Of a DNA stretch of 64,000 nucleotides, positions 47,180 through 58,700 are shown one piece after another; the stretch's first letter is position 1, and every line of letters starts with the position of its first letter. The position numbers and the translations under genes are program-made. The notes beneath the pieces were generated by a model. That model did not search any database. It was not told where the DNA came from and saw only the letters and a list, made by a program, of their open reading frames with translations. Source of the stretch: Kappaphycus alvarezii (lineage: Eukaryota; Rhodophyta; Florideophyceae; Gigartinales; Solieriaceae); assembly GCA_002205965.3 (NCBI GenBank), contig NADL03000459.1, forward strand, positions 2,108,001 to 2,172,000, read 5' to 3'.

Positions 47180-47990
47180 GGTCAGGTCAGGAAAGCCGAT
47201 CTCAAATCCGCTTGCATATCAATCCCGCTTCCACTGACTACATGTCCGAGAAACTGGACACTAGGCCTTTCAAACTCGGAACGACGGCTTGGCAAGCAAC
47301 TACTCCCTTCGCAAAATATCAAATAAAGTGCGTAAATTATTTCTTTGCTCCTCCATATTGCGACTATACACAATTATGTCGTCTAAGAATAGAAACCAAC
47401 ATCACCCATTTGGTCTCGTAGGGGCGTGGCCAAGAGACCTTAAAGCAGCTATCAAGGTGGTAAGTACAAAACACAGTATGTTCCATTCATAAGTGTTCGA
47501 ATAGAGGTCTTCGGAATGTCCTCGTCCAGAATACGCATTTTGTCGCATGCATCAACAAGATCCACCTTGGAAAATACAGTAGCACCACTCACTTGGTCTA
47601 AATTCTCAGTGTGAATTGAAGAGGTGTTCCATCTGGGATTTTGATCTTTTTCAGAGTGGGGCAGTTGCGGAAATTCTAAGAATTGCAGAATTTCTTGCGC
47701 ACAAGAAAACACTGGTGGCCCATATGGTGAATTGAGGGTCTTAGAAAGCCTCTGTTGACTAACTCTTCCAACTGCTGTTTGAGCTATGCTAACTCCTCAG
47801 TTGATAGCCTCATAAAAAGTCACACATGGGTACTGAGTCACTCTTTTAATTGATTTCGAGGTCGATATCTTTGCGCAGTGGTAGCTCGTTTGGCAACTCA
47901 TTTCGGAAATTTCTTCGTACACTCCGACTAATTCCTTCAATTCAGAGCCCACCTTAATCTGGCAGCTCTCGGAGGTCACACGTACTCCAA
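47180..47990 (-). pseudogene. pol: Gypsy-2 reverse transcriptase with intact FLDD
   Basis: Reads LKQQLEELVNRGFLRPS and a YGPPVF-like block near 47790-47720, then QVSGATVFSKVDLVDACDKM (motif A, Asp kept, about 47590-47535), EDIPKTSIRT, and FLFLDDIIVYSRNMEEQR (motif C, both catalytic Asp present, about 47400-47350). ERPSVQFLGHVVSGSGIDMQ follows near 47265-47210. Frame shifts separate the blocks, but unlike gypsy-1 the catalytic residues survive. Confidence 0.75.
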
Positions 47991-48050
47991 CATTTCTAAG
48001 TTCCCCTTTCGTAGCATTTTGCACATCCGTTTGATGGGATTGGCTTCAGG

Positions 48051-48926
48051 GATTTGCGGTGATGACGGTGTACTTGCTTAGGCTGGATCGCTTTGTTGGA
48101 TGAGCCTGGCTGACCTAATTTAGAGAGAAATTACTCAAATTCACGATAATTTATGCTCCATTAACCATGATAGGCCAACTACTAAAAGCGTGTGCCCGGT
48201 AGCTCGGTTACGTACAGAGTCTGTTCGCTTAAGCAATTTCTACGCCAACGATACCACTCTTGATACCCGTTGTCTTTGTTTTGGAGTTGTTTCTCAGCTC
48301 AACCTCTGTAAAGAACCCTTGAACTTTAAGACCATCTCACTAAGCCAGCTCGGAGGTTACGAAATTGTCTGTGGCCCCTGGGTCGAGATGACAAACAGAC
48401 TGTACAGTGCTGACAACAAAAATCAAAACATTGGTTATTGCTGCTTGCTTTTCTGTCCCAATTTTAGAAAAAAGAAGGGGTACATCCTCGTGTAGCTCAT
48501 CATAAGCCCCCTCTAACGTCGGCGCTGCCCTTTTGCTTTGTCACTATGGTTTACTACCTTCAAGTCATTTTGGTTGCTTTCTTCGTTTTAGCATCTGTGT
48601 CTGGGTCCCCGACGCACCACACTCAAAGCGACGGATATGCTTGCGGTATTGGCTGCGTTCTTTGGAATCAGCTGGACCTCAAAAAGGATCCTTAGGATCT
48701 TTCTCAGGCAATGGTGTCTTCTCACCAAGGGATTTGAAGCTCTTCCACTGCGTCCGGCTTCTGATTAATTCGCTCTAGTCCCACCATAATAGTGGTTAGA
48801 ACATGCGGGCTGGTAGAGTCGGCGTGCCGTTCACTTTCGGGTGACATCGACGATTAGTAAGCAAATGTAAAACTTTGCCTAAAAGTTTGGTGACAGCTTG
48901 TCCTATAAGGTAGCTAATTTTAAAGT
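48051..48926. other. Unassigned, probably gypsy-2 Gag/protease remains
   Basis: Minus-strand reading RSQYRKHIRRFEC at about 48660-48622 faintly resembles a zinc knuckle that lost its first Cys residues; the plus-strand frame 48190-48495 looks like a shadow. Confidence 0.3.
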
Positions 48927-49048
48927 TGTAGTATGCGTAGTGTCAGCGAGAGGGAGCGAGGACAAACAAGAAGTTCTTGATCCGGTTCGAATACCGGAGG
49001 GTTCATCATGCCAAAGCCTTTCTCGAAGTCCTTCCCTGGGCCCATAAC
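48927..49048 (-). mobile_element. Remnant of a further, internally deleted copia unit at the left end of the array
   Basis: 48927-48960 equals the first 34 bases of the array LTR (tgtagtatgcgtagtgtcag...). It is followed directly by 88 bases identical to the 5' leader beside the primer site (acaaacaag...ataac). About 5.6 kb that should lie between them is missing. The break lies inside the LTR on one side and in the Gag leader on the other. Confidence 0.8.
49036..49048 (-). other. Primer binding site of the remnant unit
   Basis: ctgggcccataac on the plus strand, directly next to the LTR at 49049; same as the sites at 54727 and 60425. Confidence 0.8.
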
Positions 49049-49450
49049 TGTAGTATGCGTAGTGTCAGCGAGAGGGAGCGAGGAAGGAAGGCACAGTGAA
49101 CGGTTACAAAAGCCCCCGGGATGCCGTTGCATTCCGTATTTGGTGTGTTTAATTAGGCCGATCGCCATAGATAGTTGACACACAGGTAGGTAGGTAGTCC
49201 GATTGACCGCTTTTTCCTATCCTCTGTTTTTTCTCTTATCGCCCCGATCTGGTGGAGATCTCTGCCTTATATAGCCACTCGCATGACAATATAGGAATAG
49301 TAACAGCTCGATAAGTACTGTATTACCGGTAGCACTATACACCAGTACTGCCACCTGTCAAATACGGCACAAGTCATCGAAGTTGCCAAGTCACTGTAGT
49401 CGTGGCCCACGATTGGACACGACCGTTTGTACAGTATGTACTGTACAACA
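49049..49450 (-). repeat. Copia array LTR 1 (402 bp)
   Basis: Plus-strand ends are tgtagt...acaaca, giving TG...CA. On the element's own strand a TATA box ggctatataagg lies at 49265-49276. The outer (U3) end is a near-perfect palindrome at 49427-49448 (arms ttgtacagta and tactgtacaa, 2-base spacer). A short purine tract (CCGGGGGTA on the minus strand, 49451-49459) adjoins it as plus-strand primer. It serves as 3' LTR of unit 1. Confidence 0.92.
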
Positions 49451-49636
49451 TACCCCCGGTTGGGCTGAAACGTTCCTAACCGGCAGTAGGCCCAAGTAAA
49501 ATATTAACACAGTAAATTACTAGAAAACACAAATAATTTCTGTGCATCTCGAATATCTTGAAATCAACCGTTTGACGTGCCACGCACAGTACAGTATTTC
49601 CACATCGCGTGAACAGTCTTAATCCAGCGGTAGGCC

Positions 49637-49900
49637 CTATTCATGAGCATCAGACATGTTACGAAATACTGCACGACATAAAGCGCTCTTAAGTTGAGTA
49701 AATTTCAACGCCTTATCGTCGGAAGTCCTGCCTATAAAGGAGCAGCCTCTGCCATAGATGTGAATTTTCACCTGTCGACATAATGTGCCAGCAATTTCAG
49801 GCGCACATAACTCATCCAACAACAACTCCCATGTGTTACAGAAGATGAATTTTGCACCAGTACTATGGCACCAGGTATGCACCAACTCTTGTGTAAGCAT
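49637..49900 (-). CDS. Small ORF downstream of copia pol, unit 1 (87 codons)
   Basis: Starts MLTQELVHTWCHSTGAK and ends RAVFRNMSDAHE, with five Cys residues spread through it. It lies 175 bases after the pol stop and before the 3' LTR, where Ty1/copia elements normally have no gene. The ATG sits inside a perfect palindrome gtaagcatgcttac. Identical length in unit 3; frame-shifted in unit 2. No family recognised. It could be an accessory protein or chance, since the frame is short. Confidence 0.4.
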   Translation of the reverse strand: MLTQELVHTWCHSTGAKFIFCNTWELLLDELCAPEIAGTLCRQVKIHIYGRGCSFIGRTSDDKALKFTQLKSALCRAVFRNMSDAHE

Positions 49901-50074
49901 GCTTACAGAAATTTAAACACAGAATTGGACCGTCAATTAAATACGAACTTAACCAAAACAGGAGAGATTGCTGGAATCCATGGGTACGTCGGTTAAGCTA
50001 GAAGATGTTTCTTCTTTTGGCCTCAATTTCTCAATCTGTCTTCATTCTCTCAGCGTCATCAAGTATCTCCGAGT

Positions 50075-53000
50075 CTAGACATCCAAGTGCACAAGTCCGG
50101 TTAAGTTTTGGAAAGTATTTAAGTTAGGCTTTGCAAGGCATCAGCAAGTTATTTGTGCCTTTTATCCACTGCATGACAGCCATCTCTCGGATTCAAAGGA
50201 GACTCTTAGCCTTTCGGCTGTGGAAAGAGCCGGTAATCACGACTTTGGTGAAGTAGTGATGGTCGAGTAGAGTTCATGTGATCAACCGTCAAGATAAGTG
50301 GCAGGGAGCTGCCGGAAGCGTACATCTTGGATAAGCAGTATGCATGAGTCCAGCCCGATCGGCTGACTCTGCCGCTGCAAATATCTCGCCCCCATGGACG
50401 AAAACGAGACTCGAACCTGCTTAGAGCTGTGCCAGTCGATGGCATGGAATATCTCAGAATGCGGAAAGAATATTCCCGAGAAGTATCCCGTTTGGCCGTA
50501 GGACGATTTCCCTTGGCTTACGTCAGAAAATGCTAAATATGCCGCATCGTTAGCCCTGACGTCACGATTAGAAGACACATGAACGTGAGGACCGGAGTGA
50601 GTTGCGAATCTCATCAAGAGCCCGATTGGCTTCACTCTAGTGGCGCACTTTGAGATCGGAAGTCCATTGCTGCAATGTATTAGACACAAATGCAGCAGGA
50701 CTGAGAACACCATGCCCAAACCAATTCAGCTGTCCAGCAAGAGCTTGAAACAGCTTTAAGTTCATCCGGTGATCATTTAGCTCCTTGATCCTTCCTTCTA
50801 TTGCGGTCTAATGGTGGTTTGACAATAGTATCCAAATATCCTTCATTGAGACAGTGATTTCAAGATCGCTGTCCTGGAAGATGTGGAGTCTGTTGAAAAC
50901 CAAGTTCGAATCAGAAATGAATCTGCCGACCTTAAAACGTTTGGAAATCCGCATGGAAATCTTAAATCCTTTGTGCATTTCCAGCCAGAAGAAATTCGGC
51001 CACGACTTTAGCAACAATGGAAGCAGATTTCCAGTTGATTCACGTTTCAGAAATAATTTCGGTATTCCAGGAACTAATTCAAGTCTATTGTCGAACATAC
51101 ATTCTTCGATGCAAGTTGCCACAAACGGCCTGATTCTACGAGACCGTAAGCGGGGACGAGAAGCTTCCCACACGAAGAAGCTATTCGTAGTCCATCCTTT
51201 GGGCAGGCGGACATAGACGTTGCGATTCAACGGTCCCGATTGGAGAAATGCACCAGAGATGTCAATCGTTGCTAACGAAAGTCGAAGTATCGCTGCAGCG
51301 CAAAGAAGAGCCCGTATTACAGGAAACTGAGCCGTTGCCTAGTCCTTACGGATGAAATGCGATATAAGATTTGCATCTCTGGGTGAGCTTCTAATATACA
51401 CTTCCTCATACGCGTTTTTATCCTTGTAATTGGAGTTTTCCTTCGCGATAGATTCATCAATAAGTCACCCTGGTGCGATCGAAGCGATTTTGTTTTCCGT
51501 CATAGGCACATCACCAATCGCGATTCGAGTTTGGTGAAGTATTGCTTGCTTCTGTGACTTCAACTCTTTCGGAAACTTCGTTACTCCCTCAAGAGTGGTA
51601 CTTCCAACATCTTCGTCCGATCGACTAGTTGGAGTAATCTTGTTTCGTGAGTCGTAATTTTGCACGACTCGAGAACAATGAAGAACGATTTTCTTCATTG
51701 CAAGCTTGGTTCTGAGACTTTTCAGTCTCTGGTATTGGTCTTGGTATAGAAGCAGACAGGATAGATGCAGCGGCAATAGATGCACCTTCTTCATCCAACG
51801 GGAACTGATTGCCCTGTCCTTGTTCTGAATCCTCGATACTGTCCAACTCTTGCAAAAGGGATGAAGATCGGTATTGCCGTATGTCCTCGTATGCGACTTT
51901 CAGCCGTTTCCCGGTTCCTCATTTGCTCCGTGTGAGCTCGACGAAATGTTCTTTTGCGTTTTGGACGTAACCCAAATTCCAAATACCATGCTTTGTTTGC
52001 TTCTCAAAGAAATATACTGGAGTTACCCGTGTGAGGATGTTTGAAGGAACAGTTTTTGGTGATCGAGATTCCAGCACCTTTGAGAGCGTATGGCGTGCAA
52101 CTTGCTCATAATTTGCGTCAATTAACTCGGAGTCCGCTGCATCTGTGGTATACCAGAACGGATGGTTTGTATCCTCTTGCAAGTTCAAAGGAACTGACAC
52201 GATTGTTTCCACGAAGAAGATTTGTCGCAAAAACAGCTCTTGAGACTATTCTTGAGCTATGAACGAAGAACCCTTCGTGTTTCGTTCGTGAATTGCATCC
52301 TTGAGAATACGCAGTGACATCTGACGCAGAGTGAAGTTTGCACTTTCCACTGAACCAATTTTGCTGTGTCTTCGCAGGGCGAGGTTTCGGTTTGATGCCA
52401 TGTTTTTGCAACGTTTTTGCAACATTTTGCAAAAATCATCATTGTCGAATTCCTGATCAAACGATATTGATGCAGGCGCTCCATTCACCGCGATCCAGTG
52501 AGTTCAAAGAGCCTTGCAGCTTCTTCCATATCCCTGGTCAACACAACGACTGCGTTACAAAAGAGTGAAGCCAGATCTTTCATATGGAATATTGGGTACT
52601 TCGTTAATTCAACCACGTACATGAAATCGATTTGCACTTCCTCGTTAAAGCTTCGAAGTGGACTCCGCAAGGTTATCTTGCACACGTTGAGTGGCCTTCA
52701 GTCGTCTTGCAGCTAGAGCAATTTTGCACAACTGCTTCTAGAGCTTTCTCCAAGACTGGAGAAAGAACTCCGCCCCGTTTGCAAAGATCTTTCATGTCCT
52801 TCAGAGGTAAGTGCGAGTATAAGTGAAGTTTTGATGAGAAGTATTTCGCATAATTTCCCATGAAGCGTGACTTTTTGTTACTGTGGTTTTCCTAATCTCC
52901 TTTTGTTCCAAGCAGAGCCCGCTGTGTCGCAAGATAACTTTAGATTTTGGATATTTGGCTCATGACAACATGAAGGTGAGTTCGAGTTTCTCTACCTTCA

Positions 53001-53430
53001 TCAACGTAGATTGGAAGCACGATTTTGCTATCCAATCCCTCGAAAACACCTGGTGGTATTATAAGAACACGAGATGTTTGTGAATTGAGTACATTGACTT
53101 TCTCAAGACACAATTTCCAAGTAGAAGAAGACCATCGCCTTTCATGATATAAAACGGAATAACGATTTTATTCCCTTTCAAATCTTCAAGAGGTAGTCTC
53201 CATATGCCGAATGTGAGCTCTGCATCACTGCAGTTCTGTCCATAACCATGGTAATGACTCACAATCTAAGGACTCCAACTTGAACTCGATGCCCATCGCT
53301 AAAGACAGCGCTACTGCTGACTTAATCCCTCCGACGGATCGGGGGCAACCCTCGTCCAGAATAGGATTCGTTATGCATGGGTATCAGATCAGACTTGATA
53401 GGGATTCCGCTTACCAGGCTCCTTTGCCCT
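50075..53430 (-). pseudogene. pol: Copia pol of unit 1 (protease, integrase, RT, RNase H)
   Basis: In order on the minus strand. Protease: LDEGCPRSVGG (Asp at 53354-53356; Thr/Ser of D-T/S-G is Glu) and PFYIMKGDGLLLLGN (about 53150). Integrase zinc part: LYSHLPLKDMKDLCKRGGVL and CSSCK. Core: VQIDFMYV, ASISFDQEFDNDDFC and KIGSVESANFTLRQM, so D, D and E are all present. RT: TIDISGAFLQSGPLNRNVYV, VRLPKGW, ISDSNLVFNRLHIFQ. The expected VVDD reads VVAE near 50995. RNase H: AYLAFSDVSQGKSSYGQTGY, FHAIDWHSSKQVRVSFSSMG and, near the stop at 50075, an NxADALAK-type block. In-frame stops at 51919-51921 (TGA), 51465-51467 (TGA) and 51339-51341 (TAG), plus several unit-specific frame shifts. Confidence 0.88.
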
Positions 53431-54700
53431 TGTAATGCTTGGAGCCCGGACGAAAATACCCATTGACGTTTTCAGGTATTCTGTTTCTTTCAGAATCTTC
53501 GTCATGGCGATCTTTTGCTTCTCGGATCTTCAAAGTTGCATAGCTCAGATGCTGGACTTCAAATCACCTCGAGCGTGGTCCTTACTTCCACAGTCCATGC
53601 AGGCTTCTCCGACGAGTTCCGCCAGCATTGTTGACTTCTTCCTCTTGCCATCCCGATCGGATTTGTAATTATCGTCGTCGTTTCCGTAAGTCTTCCGCTT
53701 CTTTCCGTTGAAAGCGCGATGATTTGACTGGCTTCTGATCCTTGACTCTCGTTGACCATTCTCTTGACTTCCAAAGAAACTTATAACTCTATGGTCAACT
53801 GCAGACTCAATTTGAGCCTTTGTTACCGAGGCTTCAGTTCTGTTGGTAGTCTGAGAAGAGAGCGGAGTACATCTGCCGCGTCATCCAGACTTAAGATGCA
53901 ACGACGACCAGAGGAAGCAATGGATTTGGCTATATCTCGAGTACCATTTAGTTTCTTGATATTATCGAATATGTGCTTGACATCTCGACACATATCATTG
54001 AACCGACCCGTCACCTTCCTGATAGAGAGTTTTCCAGTACAACTGGAACTCACAGAGGCTCTTGCAATCGAAACGGCAAGCTTTCTGGTACTCAAAGATA
54101 TCTTCTGTGCCTCATACAAAGTCAATGTGAACTTTTTCTCAGCGCTTATCGTTCCCTTGCTTCTTTCCTCCGCCATTCCAATAAGTCGGAGCTTGGCGTT
54201 GGTTAGGGACGCTTCTGAGAGAGCGTCGTTATTGAGCAGAGTTATTTCCAGTACTTCTCCGATTTGAGATTGGCTGGTTGAACCGGCTTTCATCAGGTGT
54301 TCGGCGGCGAACCCATGAAACCTTGAGACACAGCGGTTCAAGTCCTCATTGTTCTTGCGTCTGCAAGAACTGACCTTATTGAAATAGTCAATGAGGCGCG
54401 TAACAACAGAGATGAGAAGATACTGTGCGATCAAGTCTACAATCTCCTGGAAAGCCTTGATCTGGTCATCCTGCTTGTAATCGATCTTTCCTTGCTCATA
54501 GCCTTCGTCAACGAGCCTCTTTTGAGCTTAGCGAAGACCTATTTCATAGAGCTGACGTCCAAGCGTATGGAAACCCGTTTTGTAGAACTTATCTTCTCCC
54601 GTCTCTGCAGCGCTTGCAATCAAATGAGAACCCAGCCCGCAACCTTCTTCGTACAAACAAGAAGTTCTTGATCCGGTTCGAATACCGGAGGGTTCATCAT
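53431..54700 (-). pseudogene. gag: Copia Gag of unit 1
   Basis: Start taken at the ATGATG pair (54700 or 54697) just inside the leader. The reading is MMNPPVFEPDQELL, then across frame shifts KFYKTGFHTLGRQLYEIGL, and from 54434 a 203-codon open stretch (LISVVTRLIDYFNKVSSCRR ... RFNDMCRDVKHIFDNIKKLN) typical of a helical capsid. The C-terminal zinc knuckle reads CMDCGSKDHARGDL, so CX2CX4H is kept but the fourth Cys reads Leu. An in-frame ATG also lies inside the primer site, because that site is complementary to the CAU anticodon. Confidence 0.78.
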
Positions 54701-54726
54701 GCCAAAGCCTTTCTCGAAGTCCTTCC

Positions 54727-54739
54727 CTGGGCCCATAAC
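54727..54739 (-). other. Primer binding site, unit 1: initiator tRNA-Met anticodon stem-loop
   Basis: The plus strand reads ctgggcccataac, immediately left of LTR 2. This is identical to 13 bases of the anticodon arm of eukaryotic initiator tRNA-Met (stem CTGGG, loop CCCATAA). The element's minus strand is therefore complementary to an internal part of the tRNA rather than to its CCA end, as in Drosophila copia and yeast Ty5, which are primed by a cleaved half tRNA. Confidence 0.88.
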
Positions 54740-55141
54740 TGTAGTATGCGTAGTGTCAGCGAGAGGGAGCGAGGAAGGAAGGCACAGTGAACGGTTACAA
54801 AAGCCCCCGGGATGCCGTTGCATTCCCGTATTTGGTGTGTTTAATTAGGCCGATCGCCATAGATAGTTGACACACAGGTAGGTAGGTAGTCCGATTGACC
54901 GCTTTTTCCTATCCTCTGTTTTTTCTCTTCGCCCCGATCTGGTGGAGATCTCTGCCTTATATAGCCACTCGCATGACAATATAGGAATAGTAAACAGCTC
55001 GATAAGTACTGTATTACCGGTAGCACTATACACCAGTACTGCCACCTGTCAAATACGGCACAAGTCATCGAAGTTGCCAAGTCACTGTAGTCGTGGCCCA
55101 CGATTGGACACGACCGTTTGTACAGTATGTACTGTACAACA
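54740..55141 (-). repeat. Copia array LTR 2 (402 bp), shared by units 1 and 2
   Basis: Serves as 5' LTR of unit 1 and 3' LTR of unit 2. Differs from LTR 1 only by one-base insertions near 54826 (extra c) and 54992 (extra a) and loss of two bases near 54930. TATA box at 54955-54966; end palindrome at 55118-55139. Confidence 0.92.
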
Positions 55142-55326
55142 TACCCCCGGTTGGGCTGAAACGTTCCTAACCGGCAGTAGGCCCAAGTAAAATATTAACA
55201 CAGTAAATTACTAGAAAACACAAATAATTTCTGTGCATCTCGAATATCTTGAAATCAACCGTTTGACGTGCCACGCACAGTACAGTATTTCCACATCGCG
55301 TGAACAGTCTTAATCCAGCGGTAGGC

Positions 55327-55590
55327 CCTATTCATGAGCATCAGACATGTTACGAAATACTGCACGACATAAAGCGCTCTAAGTTGAGTAAATTTCAACG
55401 CCTTATCGTCGGAAGTCCTGCCTATAAAGGAGCAGCCTCTGCCATAGATGTGAATTTTCACCTGTCGACATAATGTGCCAGCAATTTCAGGCGCACATAA
55501 CTCATCCAACAACAACTCCCATGTGTTACAGAAGATGAATTTTGCACCAGTACTATGGCACCAGGTATGCACCAACTCTTGTGTAAGCAT
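55327..55590 (-). pseudogene. Small 3' ORF of unit 2, frame-shifted
   Basis: Same start (MLTQELVHTWCHSTGAK at 55590) as in units 1 and 3. One T is missing from the cttaag word near 55379, which shifts the last about 18 codons and extends the frame to 55255. Confidence 0.4.
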
Positions 55591-55762
55591 GCTTACAGAA
55601 ATTTAAACACAGAATTGGACCGTCAATTAAATACGAACTTAACCAAAACAGGAGAGATTGCTGGAATCCATGGGTACGTCGGTTAAGCTAGAAGATGTTT
55701 CTTCTTTTGGCCTCAATTTCTCAATCTGTCTTCATTCTCAGCGTCATCAAGTATCTCCGAGT

Positions 55763-58700
55763 CTAGACATCCAAGTGCACAAGTCCGGTTAAGTTTTTGG
55801 AAAGTATTTAAGTTAGGCTTTGCAAGGCATCAGCAAAGTTATTTGTGCCTTTTATCCACTGCATGACAGCCATCTCTTCGGATTCAAAGGAGACTCTAGC
55901 CTTTCGGCTGTGGAAAGGAGCCGGTAATCACGACTTTGGTGAATAGTAGTGATGGTCGAGTAGAGTTCATGTGAAACCGTCAAGATAAGTGGCAGGGAGC
56001 TGCCGGAAGCGTACATCTTGGATAATCAGTATGTCATGAGTCCAGCCCGATCGGCTGACTCTGCTGCTGCAAATATCTTCGCCCCCATGGACGAAAACGA
56101 GACTCGAACCTGCTTAGAGCTGTGCCAGTCGATGGCATGGAATATCTCAGAATGCGGAAAGAATATTCCCGAAAGTATCCCGTTTGGCCGTAGGACGATT
56201 TCCCTTGGCTTACGTCAGAAAATGCTAAATATGCCGCATCTTTAGCCCTGACGTCACGATTAGAAGACACATGAAACGTGAGGACCGGAGTGAGTTCGCG
56301 AATCTCATCAAGAGCCCGATTGGCTTCACTCTAGTGGTGCACTTTGAGATCGGAAGTCCATTGCTGCAATGTATTAGACACAAATGCAGCAGGACTGAGA
56401 ACACCATGCCCAAACCAATTCAGCTGTCCAGCAAGAGCTTGAAACATCTTAAGTTCATCCGGTGATCATTTAGCTCCTTGATCCTTCCTTCTATTTCGGT
56501 CTAATGGTGGTTTGACAATAGTATCCAAATATCCTTCATTGAGACAGTGATTTCAAGATCGCTATCCTGGAAGATGTGGAGTCTGTTGAAAACCAAGTTC
56601 GAATCAGAAATGAATCTGCCGACCTTAAACGTTTGGAATCAGCGCATGGAAATCTTAAATACTTTGTGCATTTCCAGCCAGAATAAATTCGGCCACGACT
56701 TTAGCAACAATGGAAGCAGATTTCCACTTAATTCACGTTTCAGAAATAATTTCGGTATTCCAGGAACTAATTCAAGTCTATTGTCGAACATACATTCTTC
56801 GATTGCAAGTTGCCACAAACGGCCTGATTCTACGAGACCGTAAGCGGGACGAGAAGCTTCCACACGAAGAAGCTATTCGTAGTCCATCCTTTAGGCAGGC
56901 GGACATAGACGTTGCGATTCAACGGTCCCGATTGGAGAAATGCACCAGAGATGTCAATCGTTGCTAACGAAAGTCGAAGTATCGCTGCAGCGCAAAAGAA
57001 GAGCCCGTATTACAGGAAACTGAGCCGTTGCCTAGTCCTTACGGATGAAATGCGATATAAGATTAGCATCTATGGGTGAGCTTCTAATATACACTTCCTC
57101 ATACGCGTTTTTATCCTTGTAATTGGAGTTTTACTTCGCGATAGATTCATCAATAAGTCACCCTGGTGCGATCGAAGCGATTTCGTTTTCCGTCATAGGC
57201 ACATCACCAATCGCGATTCGAGTTTGGTGAAGTATTGCTTGCTTCTGTGACTTCAACTCTTTCGGAAACTTCGTTACTCCCTCAAGAGTGGTACTTCCAA
57301 TATCTTCGTCCGATCGACTAGTTGGAGTAATCTTGTTTCGTGAGTCGTAATTTTGCACGACTCGAGAACAATGAAGAACGATTTTCTTCATTGCAAGCTT
57401 GGTTCTGAGACTTTTCAGTCTCTGGTATTGGTCTTGGTATAGAAGCAGACAGGATAGATGCAGCGGCAATAGATGCACCTTCTTCATCCAACGGGAACTG
57501 ATTGCCCTGTCCTTGTTCTGAATCCTCGATACTGTCCAACTCTTGCAAAAGGGATGAAGATCGGTATTGCCGTATGTCCTCGTATGCGACTTTCAGCCGT
57601 TTCCCGGTTCCTCATTTGCTCCGTGTGAGCTCGACGAAATGTTCTTTTGCGTTTTGGACGTAACCCAAATTCCAAATACCATGCTTTGTTTGCTTCTCAA
57701 AGAAATATACTGGAGTTACCCGTGTGAGGATGTTTGAAGGAACAGTTTTTGGTGATCGAGATTCCAGCACCTTTGAGAGCGTATGGCGTGCAACTTGCTC
57801 ATAATTTGCGTCAATTAACTCGGAGTCCGCTGGCATCTGTGGTATACCAGGAACGGATGGTTTGTATCCTCTTGCAAGTTCAAAGGAACTGACACGATTG
57901 TTTCCACGAAGAAGATTTGTCGCAAAAACAGCTCTTGAGACTATTCCTTGAGCTATGAACGAAGAACCCTTCGTGTTTCGTTCGTGAATTGCATCCTTGA
58001 GAATACGCAGTGACATCTGACGCAGAGTGAAGTTTGCACTTTCCACTGAACCAATTTTGCTGTGTCTTCTCGCAGGGCGAGGTTTCGGTTTGATGCCATG
58101 TTTTTGCAACGTTTTTGGAACATTTTGCAAAAATCATCATTGTCGAATTCCTGATCAAACGATATTGATGCAGGCGCTCCATTCACCGCGATCCAGTGAG
58201 TTCTAAAGAGCCTTGCAGCTTCTACCATATCCCTGGTCAACACAACGACTGCGTCACAAAAGAGTGAAGCCAGATCTTTCATATGGAATATTGGGTACTT
58301 CGTTAATTCAACCACGTACATGAAATCGATTTGCACTTCCTCGTTAAAGCTTCGAAGTGGACTCCGCAAGGTTATCTTGCACACGTTGAGTGGCCTTTCA
58401 GTCGTCTTGCAGCTAGAGCAATTTTGCACAACTGCTTCTAGAGCTTTCTCCAAGACTGGAGAAAGAACTCCGCCCCGTTTGCAAAGATCTTTCATGTCCT
58501 TCAGAGGTAAGTGCGAGTATAAGTGAAGTTTTGATGAGAAGTATTTCGCATAATTTCCCATGAAGCGTGACTTTTTGTTACTGTGGTTTCCTAATCTCCT
58601 TTTGTTCCAAGCAGAGCCCGCTGTGTCGCAAGATAACTTTAGATTTTGGATATTTGGCTCATGACAACATGAAGGTGAGTTCGAGTTTCTCTACCTTCAT

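Larger units (their letters stand above)
45540..48050 (-). mobile_element. Second Ty3/gypsy element, RT to integrase, inactive
   Basis: On the minus strand RT (from about 47990), RNase H (about 46990-46600) and integrase (46415-45560) follow each other, the Ty3/gypsy order. It is a different lineage from the 27-33 kb element. LTRs were not recognised. Its Gag/protease part should lie at 48.05-48.93 kb, immediately before the copia array, but no clear motif was found there. Confidence 0.75.
49049..55141 (-). mobile_element. Ty1/copia unit 1 of a tandem array sharing LTRs
   Basis: LTR 1, internal 49451-54739, LTR 2. On the minus strand the order is primer site, Gag, protease, integrase, RT, RNase H, small 3' ORF, purine tract: the Ty1/copia order. 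Period to unit 2 is 5691 bases. It differs from units 2 and 3 by a few substitutions they share against it (for example ctgtcctgg here versus ctatcctgg near the RT end) and by scattered one-base indels. Confidence 0.92.

Noticed and set aside
51339..51921. Shared TGA and TAG codons as evidence for an alternative genetic code
   Set aside because: Both TGA and TAG are involved, each at isolated places; other gene ends in the window use TAG, TGA and TAA as normal stops.
53752..54267. 171-codon plus-strand frame opposite copia Gag
   Set aside because: Shadow of the minus-strand Gag, repeated in unit 2; no independent motif.
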